NCBI GenBank assembly: GCA_947503145.1
Contig: CANNCP010000007.1
Location: 168,409-232,408, forward strand
DNA: 64,000 nucleotides
Origin: an uncultured Roseovarius sp.
GTDB lineage: Bacteria > Pseudomonadota > Alphaproteobacteria > Rhodobacterales > Rhodobacteraceae
Direction: 5' to 3'
The translations under genes and the position numbers were made by a program. Of the stretch, positions 1-7,931 are shown in pieces. Within the stretch, counting starts at the first letter, position 1, and every line of letters starts with the position of its first letter. The notes beneath the pieces are model-generated. The model did no database searches. It saw only the letters and a program-made list of their open reading frames with translations, and was not told where the DNA came from.

Positions 1-1
1 T

Positions 2-55
2 ATCGCCGGGCACATGCTGTTCTTTACCTGCGGGCCTGCGCGCCCGCCCATCTGA
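2..55 (+). CDS. 3' end of an upstream gene (partial)
   Basis: Frame 2 is open from the window edge to a TGA at 53-55, and encodes about 17 residues ending GPARPPI. It stops 17 bases before dapA on the same strand, so it could be the last codons of an upstream operon partner. Too little is visible to name a product. It could also be a chance open stretch. Confidence 0.25.
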   Translation: MAGHMLFFTCGPARPPI

Positions 56-72
56 TCCGAAAGGAGCGCGAC

Positions 73-948
73 ATGATTAAAGGTTCTTTGCCTGCCCTGG
101 TTACGCCGTTCAAGAACGACGCAGTGGATTTCGATACGCTCAAAAAACTGGTGGAACGGCAGATCAGCGCAGGCAGTCACGGCCTCGTCCCCGTCGGCAC
201 CACGGGCGAGAGCCCGACATTGAGCCACGAAGAACATGAGGCAGTGGTCGAGACAGTGGTGCGCACCGCAAATGGCCGCGTGCCTGTCATCGCGGGCGCG
301 GGCAGCAACAACACGATCGAGTCGATGCGCCTCATGCAATATGCCCACAAGGTCGGTGCCGATGTCGCGCTGGTGGTCACACCCTACTATAACAAGCCGA
401 CGCAACGCGGGCTGATCGCACATTTCCGTGCGCTGCATGATTGCTGCGATCTGCCGATCATCATCTACAACATCCCCGGTCGCTCGGTCGTGGACATGCT
501 GCCTGCCACCATGGGCGAACTGGCAAGACTGCCGCGCATCATCGGCGTCAAGGACGCAACCGGCGATCTGGCGCGGGTCAGCCAGCAGCGGATCACCTGC
601 GGCACCGATTTCATCCAGATCTCGGGCGAGGACGCCACTGCACACGGGTTCAACGCGCAGGGCGGTATTGGCTGCATCTCTGTCACGGCCAATGTCGCGC
701 CCAAGCTCTGTGCAGAATTGCAGCAAACCATGCTGGCCGGCGACTATCGCAAGGCGCTGGAGCTTCAGGACCGGTTGATGCCACTGCATCAGGCTATCTT
801 TACCGAGCCGGGCGTCGTCGGCGTGAAATACGCGATGTCGCGCCTGGATCTGTGCAGCGAAGAGGTCCGCTCGCCGCTGACCGAGCTGTCAGACGAGACC
901 AAGCTGCTGGTCGAAAGCGGCCTTCGCCATGCCGGGCTACTGAACTAA
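73..948 (+). CDS. dapA: 4-hydroxy-tetrahydrodipicolinate synthase
   Basis: DapA condenses pyruvate with aspartate-4-semialdehyde, the first committed step of the lysine/diaminopimelate branch, in the cytoplasm. The 291 residues match the usual family length. The Schiff-base lysine is K160 in GVKDATG, the proton-relay tyrosine is Y132 in IIYNIPGR, and the TTGE motif is at 43-46. The ATG at 73 follows a clear AAGGAG, 6 bases upstream. The gene ends in TAA and a palindromic repeat begins at the very next base. The following gene is convergent, so no downstream operon partner is seen here. Confidence 0.97.
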   Translation: MIKGSLPALVTPFKNDAVDFDTLKKLVERQISAGSHGLVPVGTTGESPTLSHEEHEAVVETVVRTANGRVPVIAGAGSNNTIESMRLMQYAHKVGADVALVVTPYYNKPTQRGLIAHFRALHDCCDLPIIIYNIPGRSVVDMLPATMGELARLPRIIGVKDATGDLARVSQQRITCGTDFIQISGEDATAHGFNAQGGIGCISVTANVAPKLCAELQQTMLAGDYRKALELQDRLMPLHQAIFTEPGVVGVKYAMSRLDLCSEEVRSPLTELSDETKLLVESGLRHAGLLN

Positions 949-994
949 AAAGCGTCTCGCCTTTCCTCTGAGACTTCAGTTAAAGGCGAAACGC
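949..994. repeat. dispersed palindromic element, copy A
   Basis: Left arm gcgtctcgccttt (952-964) and right arm aaaggcgaaacgc (982-994) are complementary with one mismatch. The loop contains CTGAGACTTCAG. The copy lies between the convergent dapA and transporter genes and starts directly after the dapA TAA. It belongs to the same family as the copies at 3021, 7719, 17072 and 47768. Confidence 0.8.
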
Positions 995-1027
995 CTACAA
1001 TCTGACCGCATGGCGGGCGTTTCGGGT

Positions 1028-1903
1028 TCAGCTCGTGTCTCGACTCGCCCCGCCCGCCCGCGCAGCCAGAAGCGCGCCACCGGCGATCAACACCGCCGAG
1101 ACCAGCAAGATTGCGCTCGGGGCAGCGACACCGGCGAGGATCAACGCCAGCGTCGACAGCAGTGGCGCGGCATAGGACGCCACGCCCAACAGCTGAATAT
1201 CACCGCGCTTGACCCCGACATCCCAGACATAGAAGGCCAGCCCGACCGGCCCCAGCCCCAACGCCGCGACAGACACCCAGCCCAGCGCACCCACAGGCCA
1301 GACCGTCGTCTCGACTGCCAGATGTGCGATCAGCGACAGCAGCGCCGTGCCCGCACAGAATACCGCGACGCTGTTTGTCGGCACATCGCCCAGCCGCCGC
1401 GACAGCACCGAATAGCTGGCCCAGATCAGCGCGCAGAGCGCCGCCGCGCCGTAACCGGGCAAGGCGCTGCGATCAAAGCTGGCACCACCCTGCGTGATGA
1501 TCAGGGCGGCCCCGACAAAGGCGAGCATTGCACCGATCAGGTGCCCCGCGCGTAACCGTTCGCCCGGCAACAGGCCGGAAAACAACACAATCAAGAGCGG
1601 CCAAAGATAGGCGATCAGCCCCGCCTCGGCTGCCGGGGCCAGACGCAGCGCGGTGAAATAGAACAGGTGATAGCCAAAAAGCCCCGCCGTGCCGAAAACA
1701 TAGACGCGCCAGGACACCGCCCGCAGATCGGCCATCCCGCCGCTGCGCCCGACCCAAACGAGGCCGATCAGGGTGGCGATCCCGAAACACATCGCATTCA
1801 GCTGCAGGGGCGGCACCGGGGCCGATCCGACGGTAAAGAGCGCCAGCAACGACCACAACAGCACCGCCGCAAACCCGATTGCCGTCGCCTTGCTGCGTGT
1901 CAT
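1028..1903 (-). CDS. DMT-superfamily (EamA) transporter
   Basis: An integral inner-membrane protein of 291 residues with about ten hydrophobic segments arranged as two EamA repeats, the layout of drug/metabolite exporters. It resembles YddG-type aromatic amino acid exporters in length and in the N-terminal KATAIGFAAVLLWSLLA segment. Substrate cannot be assigned from sequence. The ATG is preceded by AGGGGCAGGG. It is convergent with dapA and appears monocistronic. A palindromic element lies 16 bases upstream of its start. Confidence 0.85.
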   Translation of the reverse strand: MTRSKATAIGFAAVLLWSLLALFTVGSAPVPPLQLNAMCFGIATLIGLVWVGRSGGMADLRAVSWRVYVFGTAGLFGYHLFYFTALRLAPAAEAGLIAYLWPLLIVLFSGLLPGERLRAGHLIGAMLAFVGAALIITQGGASFDRSALPGYGAAALCALIWASYSVLSRRLGDVPTNSVAVFCAGTALLSLIAHLAVETTVWPVGALGWVSVAALGLGPVGLAFYVWDVGVKRGDIQLLGVASYAAPLLSTLALILAGVAAPSAILLVSAVLIAGGALLAARAGGASRDTS

Positions 1904-1918
1904 CCCTGCCCCCTAAAT

Positions 1919-1958
1919 CGTTCCGCGAAAAACCTGACTCACAGCTTTTCGCGGAACG
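1919..1958. repeat. dispersed palindromic element, B-type
   Basis: A perfect 13-bp inverted repeat: cgttccgcgaaaa (1919-1931) and ttttcgcggaacg (1946-1958). The centre, read on the minus strand, is GCTGTGAGTCAGG, nearly the same as the centre of the elements at 27281 and 36693. It lies just upstream of the EamA transporter start. Confidence 0.75.
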
Positions 1959-2004
1959 CAGCGATACATATGATCGTTGCATGCATTCCACCTTGACCGA
2001 GTGC

Positions 2005-2030
2005 CTCAGATTTAAGGCGGAACGCTTTAA
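2005..2030. repeat. partial palindromic element
   Basis: The string ctcagatttaaggcgg followed by aacgctttaa matches the right half of the main palindromic family (CAGATAAAGGTGAAACGC..CTTTAA). No matching left arm is present, so this is probably a degenerate or truncated copy. Confidence 0.45.
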
Positions 2031-2059
2031 ACGAAAACGGCTGCCCCTCAGGGCAGCCG
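2030..2059 (-). terminator. intrinsic terminator of phbB
   Basis: Read on the minus strand, CGGCTGCCC, a CTCA/TGAG loop and GGGCAGCCG (2038-2059) form a perfect 9-bp GC-rich stem. It is followed by TTTTCGTTT. It lies 30 bases downstream of the phbB stop. Confidence 0.75.
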
Positions 2060-2088
2060 CCGCACGCTATGGTGCTGGTTCAGTTGCG

Positions 2089-2811
2089 TCAAACGAAGAA
2101 TTGCCCGCCATTCGCCGAAATGGTCGATCCGTTGATAAAGCCCGCATCGTCGGAGGCCAGGAAGGCTACGCAGCGCCCGATTTCTTCCGGTTCGCCCAGA
2201 CGGCCTGTCGGAATCTGGCTGATGATCGATTCGCGCACCTTTTCCGGGACCGCCATGACCATTTCCGTGGCGATGTAGCCGGGGCAGATGGCGTTGGCAG
2301 TGATGCCCGCACGCGCGCCTTCCTGCGCCAGGGATTTCACGATCCCCAGGTCGCCCGCCTTGGTCGCGGCATAGTTAACCTGGGCAAACTGGCCTTTCTG
2401 TCCGTTGATTGAGCTGATGACGATCACGCGGCCGAACTTGCGCTCGCGCATGCCGGGCCAGACCGGGTGCACGGTGTTGAAAACACCCGTGAGATTGGTG
2501 TCGACCACCTGATGCCATTGCTCCGGTGTCATCTTGTGAAACGGCGCGTCGCGGGTGATGCCGGCATTGGCCACGACGATGTCGATGGGGCCAAGATCTG
2601 CCTCCACCTTGGCGATGCCTGCCTTGCTGGCGTCGTAGTCGGCCACGTCCCATTTATAGGTCTTGATGCCGGTCTCTTTGGTAAAGGCTGCTGCGGCTTC
2701 GTCATTGCCGGCATAGGTCGCGGCAACGTTGCAGCCCTGCTCTTTGAGGGCCGCGGAAATGGCCGCGCCGATACCGCGTGTGCCGCCGGTGACGAGTGCT
2801 GTTCGTGCCAT
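2089..2811 (-). CDS. phbB: acetoacetyl-CoA reductase
   Basis: NADPH-dependent reduction of acetoacetyl-CoA to (R)-3-hydroxybutyryl-CoA, the second step of polyhydroxybutyrate synthesis. This is a classical short-chain dehydrogenase of 240 residues: nucleotide motif GGTRGIG at 9-15, NAG at 82-84, catalytic S133/S134, Y147 and K151 in NYAATKAG. The pairing with phaA immediately upstream supports the PHB assignment over fatty-acid FabG. AAGGAG precedes the ATG. A terminator between phaA and phbB suggests phbB also has its own promoter, probably in the AT-rich 2880-2945 stretch. Confidence 0.95.
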   Translation of the reverse strand: MARTALVTGGTRGIGAAISAALKEQGCNVAATYAGNDEAAAAFTKETGIKTYKWDVADYDASKAGIAKVEADLGPIDIVVANAGITRDAPFHKMTPEQWHQVVDTNLTGVFNTVHPVWPGMRERKFGRVIVISSINGQKGQFAQVNYAATKAGDLGIVKSLAQEGARAGITANAICPGYIATEMVMAVPEKVRESIISQIPTGRLGEPEEIGRCVAFLASDDAGFINGSTISANGGQFFV

Positions 2812-2961
2812 GATGTTTCTCCTTTGTGTCAGTGACTTGAGTGAGGGCTGGAAATCGAGCTTGCAATACTGTTACCGCCTGACCCAATGATGCGCAATAT
2901 TATTGCGCTCATGATTTTCCATTATAGCCGATATATTTAACCATGCCGGACCTTGTTCCAC

Positions 2962-2990
2962 AAAAAAGGGCGCCGAATGCGGCACCCTTT
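2962..2990 (-). terminator. intrinsic terminator after phaA
   Basis: On the minus strand AAAGGG-T-GCCG, loop CATT and CGGC-G-CCCTTT form an imperfect stem (one mismatch). It is followed by a TTTTTT run. It is placed between the phaA stop and the phbB start, so it should separate or attenuate phbB expression from phaA. Confidence 0.75.
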
Positions 2991-3020
2991 GATTGATCTG
3001 TGCGCCGCATACGCCGGGTT

Positions 3021-3078
3021 ATGGCGTTTCGCCTTTAACCTGAGACACCAGATAAAGGTGAAACTCGCGAAACGTTTA
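3021..3078. repeat. dispersed palindromic element, copy C
   Basis: Left arm gcgtttcgccttta (3024-3037), centre cctgagacaccagat, right arm aaaggtgaaact, and a tail gcgaaacgttta. The tail end forms the TAA stop codon of phaA (minus strand, 3076-3078), so element and coding sequence overlap. Confidence 0.8.
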
Positions 3079-4251
3079 GTCCCGCTCGACGCACATGGCG
3101 ACACCCATGCCGCCACCGATGCAGAGCGTGGCAAGGCCCTTCTTGGCACCCCGGCGCTTCATCTCGAAGAGCAGCGTGTTCAGAATCCGGCAGCCCGATG
3201 CGCCGATGGGGTGACCGATGGCAATCGCGCCGCCATTGACGTTCACGATGGCCGGATCCCAGCCCATGTCCTTGTTGACCGCGCAGGCCTGTGCGGCAAA
3301 CGCTTCGTTGGCTTCCACCAGATCCAGATCGTCCACGGACCAGCCTGCCTTTTCCAGCGCCTTGCGGCTGGCGTGGATCGGACCCGCGCCCATGATCGAC
3401 GGGTCAAGGCCGACAGTCGCGTAGCTGGCGATACGCGCCAGTGGCTCGATTCCACGTTTCATCGCTTCATCCGCGCTCATCAGCAAGGTCGCGGCAGCAC
3501 CGTCATTGAGACCCGAAGCGTTGGCGGCGGTCACGCTGCCGTCCTTGGTAAAGGCCGGGCGCATCTTCTGCATCGCCTCGATGGTCGCGCCGTGGCGGAT
3601 ATACTCGTCCTTGTCGACGATGATTTCGCCCTTGCGTGTCTTGACGGTGAACGCGATCACTTCATCGTCGAACTTGCCCGCCTTTTGTGCCGCTTCGGCC
3701 TTGTTCTGGCTCGCGAGGGCAAATTCATCCTGCATCTCGCGGTTGATCTGCCATTGCTCGGCGACGTTTTCTGCGGTCTGGCCCATGTGGTAGCCATTGA
3801 ATACATCCCACAGACCGTCCCGGATCATCGTGTCGATATATTTCATATCGCCCATCTTGTGCCCTGCGCGCAGATTCGCGGCATGGGGGCTGAGCGTCAT
3901 GTTCTCCTGCCCGCCCGCGCAGATGATCGACGCATCGCCCAACAGGATATTCTGCGCGCCCAGCGCGACCGCGCGCAAGCCGGAACCGCAAACCTGATTG
4001 AGGCCCCACGCCGAGCTTTCGATCGGCAGGCCCGCATTCACATGCGCCTGACGCGCAGGGTTCTGGCCCTGTGCTGCGGTCAGAACCTGACCGAGGATCG
4101 TCTCGGACACTTCGGATTTGTCGATCCCGGCGCGCTCCACGACGGCCTCCAGAACAGCGGCCCCCAGATCATGCGCGGGTGTATTGGCGAACGCGCCCCC
4201 GAACGAGCCGACAGCCGTGCGGGCTGCGGATGCAATAACGACGTTGGTCAT
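3076..4251 (-). CDS. phaA: acetyl-CoA C-acetyltransferase (beta-ketothiolase)
   Basis: Condenses two acetyl-CoA to acetoacetyl-CoA for PHB synthesis. The 391 residues and catalytic positions agree with biosynthetic thiolases: nucleophile C88 in NQVCGSG, H347 in GHPIGASG and C377 in CIGGGMG. I chose the ATG at 4251 because GGTGGAGA lies 7 bases upstream. The frame extends to 4338 but the extra 29 residues are basic and lack family similarity. The TAA stop lies in the edge of a palindromic repeat. It is followed by a terminator and then phbB. Confidence 0.96.
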   Translation of the reverse strand: MTNVVIASAARTAVGSFGGAFANTPAHDLGAAVLEAVVERAGIDKSEVSETILGQVLTAAQGQNPARQAHVNAGLPIESSAWGLNQVCGSGLRAVALGAQNILLGDASIICAGGQENMTLSPHAANLRAGHKMGDMKYIDTMIRDGLWDVFNGYHMGQTAENVAEQWQINREMQDEFALASQNKAEAAQKAGKFDDEVIAFTVKTRKGEIIVDKDEYIRHGATIEAMQKMRPAFTKDGSVTAANASGLNDGAAATLLMSADEAMKRGIEPLARIASYATVGLDPSIMGAGPIHASRKALEKAGWSVDDLDLVEANEAFAAQACAVNKDMGWDPAIVNVNGGAIAIGHPIGASGCRILNTLLFEMKRRGAKKGLATLCIGGGMGVAMCVERD

Positions 4252-4411
4252 GTGTATGTCTCTCCACCAGAAAAATATCCAGGTGGATGATGATCGCGAC
4301 GCGCGACGGCTCAACACCGTGTCCGGCGACATCTCCACCTTTCCACGCCATCACATATCGCATGCGCAGAGTCGCTACAACGGTCGCGTTGTCACATCTG
4401 GCGGAACATGC

Positions 4412-5254
4412 TCAGGCTCTGGCACGGGTCGTGCCCGGGTTCAGCCAGACCGGTTTGACCGTCGGCGCACCAAAGAAGTAGCCCTGAAGGCAATCAACCC
4501 CGATGGCGGTGAGGTAGGCCGCATCCTCGGCCCGCTCGACGCTCTCTGCCACGGTGAACATATCGAACTGCTGGGCGATCGTGGCCAGCGCGGTGGTCAG
4601 CACCTGATTGTCCGGGTCCTGCGCGATGCCGCGAATGAACTGGCCGTCGATCTTGAGGATATCGAAATAGAACTGCTTGAGATACCGGAACGAGGTAAAG
4701 CCGGCCCCGAAATCATCAAGCGCAAAACTGATCCCTTTTTTCTGCAAATCTCCCATGAAGCTCACCACCAGCTCGGGCACGATCATCGCCGAGCTTTCGG
4801 TGATTTCCAGAATCAGCCGTTCGCCTACGGTCGGATCGGCCTCAAGCCCCTCGCGCAGCGTGCGAATCCACGGCTCATACCCGATTGAGCGTGCCGACAT
4901 ATTGATCGAAAGCCGCAGATCCGCATGCCGGGCAAGCGTGCGCAACCCCTTGTCCAGCGCCAGGCAGTCGATCACCCGGCCCGTTTCAGTGGTTTCGATC
5001 GCGTCGATGAAATCCTTTGCCGGGATTATTCGCCCGGTTTCGTCCAGAACCCGGATCAGCCCCTCGTAAAAGGCGACACGCGTGGCCTGCCCTGCCGGCA
5101 CAACCGGCTGATAGGCCAGCATGATCTGTTTGTGCCGAACCGCCTGATCCACCATCGAAATCACTGACCGGTCCCGGGCGGAGACTGCGTATGACAGCGG
5201 GTCTTGATGATCCGCCGGAACGTCTGCCCAATTGCGTTTGTTATGCGCGCTCAT
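4412..5254 (-). CDS. EAL-domain cyclic-di-GMP phosphodiesterase (putative)
   Basis: Cytoplasmic stand-alone EAL domain of 280 residues, predicted to hydrolyse c-di-GMP to pGpG. The signature is EGL (64-66) rather than EAL, but the metal and catalytic set looks intact: E64, N118, E150, D180-D181 in ALDDFGAG, K201, E237/E240 and Q257 in LQGYFFG. No GGDEF, PAS, receiver or membrane segment is present. The ATG at 5254 has GGAGAG just upstream. A longer frame to 5398 lacks a good ribosome site and would run into the tag promoter. It is divergent from tag. Confidence 0.85.
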   Translation of the reverse strand: MSAHNKRNWADVPADHQDPLSYAVSARDRSVISMVDQAVRHKQIMLAYQPVVPAGQATRVAFYEGLIRVLDETGRIIPAKDFIDAIETTETGRVIDCLALDKGLRTLARHADLRLSINMSARSIGYEPWIRTLREGLEADPTVGERLILEITESSAMIVPELVVSFMGDLQKKGISFALDDFGAGFTSFRYLKQFYFDILKIDGQFIRGIAQDPDNQVLTTALATIAQQFDMFTVAESVERAEDAAYLTAIGVDCLQGYFFGAPTVKPVWLNPGTTRARA

Positions 5255-5344
5255 CTGCCTCTCCGAATTCTCCTCGCCTAAACTGCACCTTTGACGATAA
5301 AGAACTGTTAATGAGACAATTTGAACGATCCGGCGGAGGTCCGA

Positions 5345-5917
5345 ATGAGTGAACGATGCGACTGGGTGGGGCACGAGCCGATCTACAAGGCCTACCACGA
5401 CACCGAATGGGGCGTGCCGGAATATGACAGCCGCGCCCTCTGGGAGAAGCTGATCCTGGACGGATTTCAGGCCGGGTTGAGCTGGATCACCATTTTGAAA
5501 AAGCGTGATAATTTCCGCGCCGCCTTTGCCGGGTTCGACCCCGACGTGATCGCTCTTTGGGGCGAACCCGAGGTCACCCGCCTGCTAAGCGATCCGGGCA
5601 TCATCCGCCATCGCGGCAAGATAGAGGCGACGATCAAGAATGCCTGCGCCTGGCAGCGGATCGAGGCCGAACAGGGGTTCGATACCTATCTCTGGAATTA
5701 TCTGGGCGGCGAGCCGCTGCAAAACACCTGGCAGAGCATGGCCGACGTGCCCGCACATACGCCGCTGTCCAATGCGATCTCGAAGGACCTCAAGAAACGC
5801 GGCTTCACTTTCTGCGGGCCGACCATCGTCTATGCGTTCATGCAGGCCTGCGGGCTGGTCAACGATCACCTCGTCACCTGCCCCCGCCACGACGAGGTCG
5901 CGAAACTCGGCCGGTAG
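5345..5917 (+). CDS. tag: DNA-3-methyladenine glycosylase I
   Basis: Excises 3-methyladenine from alkylated DNA (base excision repair). The 190 residues contain the zinc-binding set C5, H18, H175 and C179 that defines the Tag family, plus the N-terminal CDWVGHEP and HDTEWG motifs. The ATG at 5345 follows GGAGGT by 5 bases. An in-frame TTG at 5321 would add eight residues without a ribosome site and is rejected. It is transcribed divergently from the EAL gene. Confidence 0.95.
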   Translation: MSERCDWVGHEPIYKAYHDTEWGVPEYDSRALWEKLILDGFQAGLSWITILKKRDNFRAAFAGFDPDVIALWGEPEVTRLLSDPGIIRHRGKIEATIKNACAWQRIEAEQGFDTYLWNYLGGEPLQNTWQSMADVPAHTPLSNAISKDLKKRGFTFCGPTIVYAFMQACGLVNDHLVTCPRHDEVAKLGR

Positions 5918-6227
5918 GCTGCGCCGACGCGGTGATACCTCGCACGAACAGCACCGAGGGTGTCGCATGAAAACCGTGCCGGACGGTCGAAACCTGTCAC
6001 TTCACACCCGCCACATTGCCGCCGATATTCGCCACAATACCGCCACATTCGCCAGTGTTGTGGGTGGCCATCCACCGCGCCCAACATGTGGACGTCTCGA
6101 TATGCAAAATGGCATAAACTCCATTAAAATGAGTTCTTTATCGAAGTTCTCTCATGTGCTAGCCTTTCAGACATAAATCAAAGCCAGTCGGAAAACCGGC
6201 GGCGCGAGGCAGAAAAAGAGTAGTTCC
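5918..6227. other. 310-bp gene-free interval upstream of the carboxypeptidase
   Basis: I see no supported gene here. The left part holds an array of CGCCACAWT repeats (6009-6059). The right part (6105-6180) is AT-rich for this genome and is the likely promoter region of the D,D-carboxypeptidase. Confidence 0.5.
6009..6059 (+). repeat. phased CGCCACATT direct repeats
   Basis: CGCCACATT at 6009-6017, CGCCACAAT at 6030-6038, CGCCACATT at 6041-6049 and a degenerate CGCCAGTGTT at 6050-6059. Start-to-start spacings are 21, 11 and 9 bases, close to helical-turn multiples. It lies about 170 bases upstream of the carboxypeptidase start. A multimeric regulator site is possible. Confidence 0.5.
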
Positions 6228-7685
6228 ATGAAGGCCCGGAAAATGCAGCAGATCCGGTGGGGTCTGTTGGCCATTGCCACTATCTGGATGTTCGTGATCG
6301 TCCCGCTCAGCGCGACGGCAGCGCCCTATGCTGCGCTGGTGATAGATGCGAGATCCGGCAAGGTGCTGCATGCCGAAAATGCCGATACGCGTCTGCACCC
6401 TGCCTCGCTGACCAAGATGATGACCCTCTACATCGCGTTTGAAGCCATTGAGAATGGCGAGATCAGCCTGGACGACAGCGTGCTGGTGTCGAGACATGCA
6501 GCAAGCGAGCCCCCCTCCAAGCTGGGCCTCAAGGCCGGGCAGCGGATCAAGCTGCGGTTTCTCATTCGCGCGGCAGCGGTGAAGTCAGCGAACGACGCCG
6601 CTACCGCCATCGGCGAGGCAATCGAAGGGTCGGAGGCCAAGTTCGCCCGCCGGATGAACCGCACCGCCAAGGCGATGGGCATGACCCGCACCACCTTCAA
6701 GAACGCACACGGGCTGACGGAAACGGGGCACATGTCCACCGCGCGGGACATGACCGCGCTGGGGCGCCACCTGTTCTACGACTACCCTGCATATTATAAC
6801 CTGTTTTCCCGCCGCGAGGCCTATGCCGGCGTGCGGACCGTTCGGCATACCAACCGGCGGTTGCTGGACGCCTACAAGGGCGCAGACGGGATCAAGACCG
6901 GTTATACCCGCGCTGCCGGGTTCAATCTGGTGGCCAGCGCCGAACGCGGCCAGGAGCGCGTCATCGCCACCGTCTTTGGCGGGCGTTCCACCCATACGCG
7001 CAACGCGCGGGTGGCAGAGCTACTCGATCTCGGCTTTCGCAAATCGCCCACACGGGTCGCAGTCTCGAAACCAAAGGCGCCGCCCTACATGGGCAAGGTT
7101 GGCGCGCCCGGCAGCGTCGGTCGAACCGTGCGTCTGGCCAGCGCCGCTGCGGTCAAGAAAAGCCTCAGACCGCACGCACGTCCCATTCCCGACACGCCGG
7201 CTGTCACGGCTGAGCCGGTGCTGATCGCATCAAAGGATGACATCGAAAAGGCCGTGATGGCCGCTCAGACGGCCGCTCTCGAAACCCAGAGCAAGCCAAA
7301 ATCCCAGCCGCAGGTCTCCGCCGAAAAGGTGATGGTGGCCGCATTGCCCGCAGACACGGTCAAGCCCGTAAGGCGCCCCGCGTCGTTGGTAGCAGAGACA
7401 CGCGCCGACCCCGTACAAGAGGTCGTCACCCGCGTCTCGACCTCGGGCGGGCGCAACTGGGGCATCAACGTAGGCCGCTACCCCAGTCAGTACAAGGCAC
7501 AGAAAATCCTGCTCAAGACCGCACTGAGCGAGATCACCACGCTGGACGGCTCGCTGCGCAAGGTCGTGAGACGCCCCAGCGGATTCGACGCCAATTTCAT
7601 GGGGCTGTCGCGCCAGACGGCCGATCTGGCCTGCCGCCGCCTACAGGCCAAGAAATACACCTGCTTCATGATCGAACCGGGCTGA
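6228..7685 (+). CDS. D-alanyl-D-alanine carboxypeptidase with C-terminal SPOR domain
   Basis: A penicillin-binding protein (peptidase S11) that trims the terminal D-Ala of peptidoglycan stem peptides in the periplasm. The N-terminal signal peptide (about 1-32) is followed by SxxK (S60-K63), SxN (S120-N122) and KTG (223-225). After a proline/lysine-rich linker, residues about 405-485 form a SPOR domain, which in other proteins binds glycan strands denuded of stem peptides at the septum. This domain pair is common in Rhodobacterales. The start could instead be the ATG at 6243, which has AAGG 8 bases upstream. It is probably monocistronic. Confidence 0.92.
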   Translation: MKARKMQQIRWGLLAIATIWMFVIVPLSATAAPYAALVIDARSGKVLHAENADTRLHPASLTKMMTLYIAFEAIENGEISLDDSVLVSRHAASEPPSKLGLKAGQRIKLRFLIRAAAVKSANDAATAIGEAIEGSEAKFARRMNRTAKAMGMTRTTFKNAHGLTETGHMSTARDMTALGRHLFYDYPAYYNLFSRREAYAGVRTVRHTNRRLLDAYKGADGIKTGYTRAAGFNLVASAERGQERVIATVFGGRSTHTRNARVAELLDLGFRKSPTRVAVSKPKAPPYMGKVGAPGSVGRTVRLASAAAVKKSLRPHARPIPDTPAVTAEPVLIASKDDIEKAVMAAQTAALETQSKPKSQPQVSAEKVMVAALPADTVKPVRRPASLVAETRADPVQEVVTRVSTSGGRNWGINVGRYPSQYKAQKILLKTALSEITTLDGSLRKVVRRPSGFDANFMGLSRQTADLACRRLQAKKYTCFMIEPG

Positions 7686-7718
7686 CCGTCCTGCCTGAAG
7701 CGCAGCCAGACCGCCTAG

Positions 7719-7770
7719 AGCGTTTTGCCCTTAACCCGAGACATCAGATAAGGTGAAACGCGCGCAACGG
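7719..7770. repeat. dispersed palindromic element, copy D
   Basis: agcgttttgccc (7719-7730), centre ttaacccgagacatcagat, right arm aaggtgaaacgcg, tail cgcaacgg. It fills the space between the convergent carboxypeptidase and ccoS genes and may act as a bidirectional 3'-end structure. Confidence 0.75.
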
Positions 7771-7772
7771 CC

Positions 7773-7931
7773 TCAGGGCTTGGGGCGGTCATCCCAATCA
7801 TCAGACAGGATGCGGCGGCTGTCACCTTGGGGGTCGTCGTATTGATTGCTGCGCACCGTGTAGATGAACGCGATCAGGCCGATACCCCCCAGAAACAGTG
7901 AAATCGGGATGAGGTAGACGAGAATGTTCAT
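7773..7931 (-). CDS. ccoS: cbb3-type oxidase assembly protein CcoS
   Basis: A 52-residue membrane protein beginning MNILVYLIPISLFLGGIGL, with one N-terminal transmembrane helix and a short acidic, arginine-containing tail (DDWDDRPKP). CcoS/FixS is needed for cofactor insertion into the cbb3 oxidase in other bacteria. It is the last gene of ccoGHIS. Its ATG overlaps the ccoI stop by four bases (ATGA), implying translational coupling. It is small enough to be missed by length cut-offs. Confidence 0.92.
   Translation of the reverse strand: MNILVYLIPISLFLGGIGLIAFIYTVRSNQYDDPQGDSRRILSDDWDDRPKP

Noticed and set aside
2953..4290. A 445-codon frame opposite phaA
   Set aside because: Antisense shadow; phaA has all catalytic residues and a good ribosome site.
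6009..6059. A CRISPR array
   Set aside because: The repeats are only 9 bases, spacings are irregular and short, and no cas genes are present. No CRISPR array was seen anywhere in the window.
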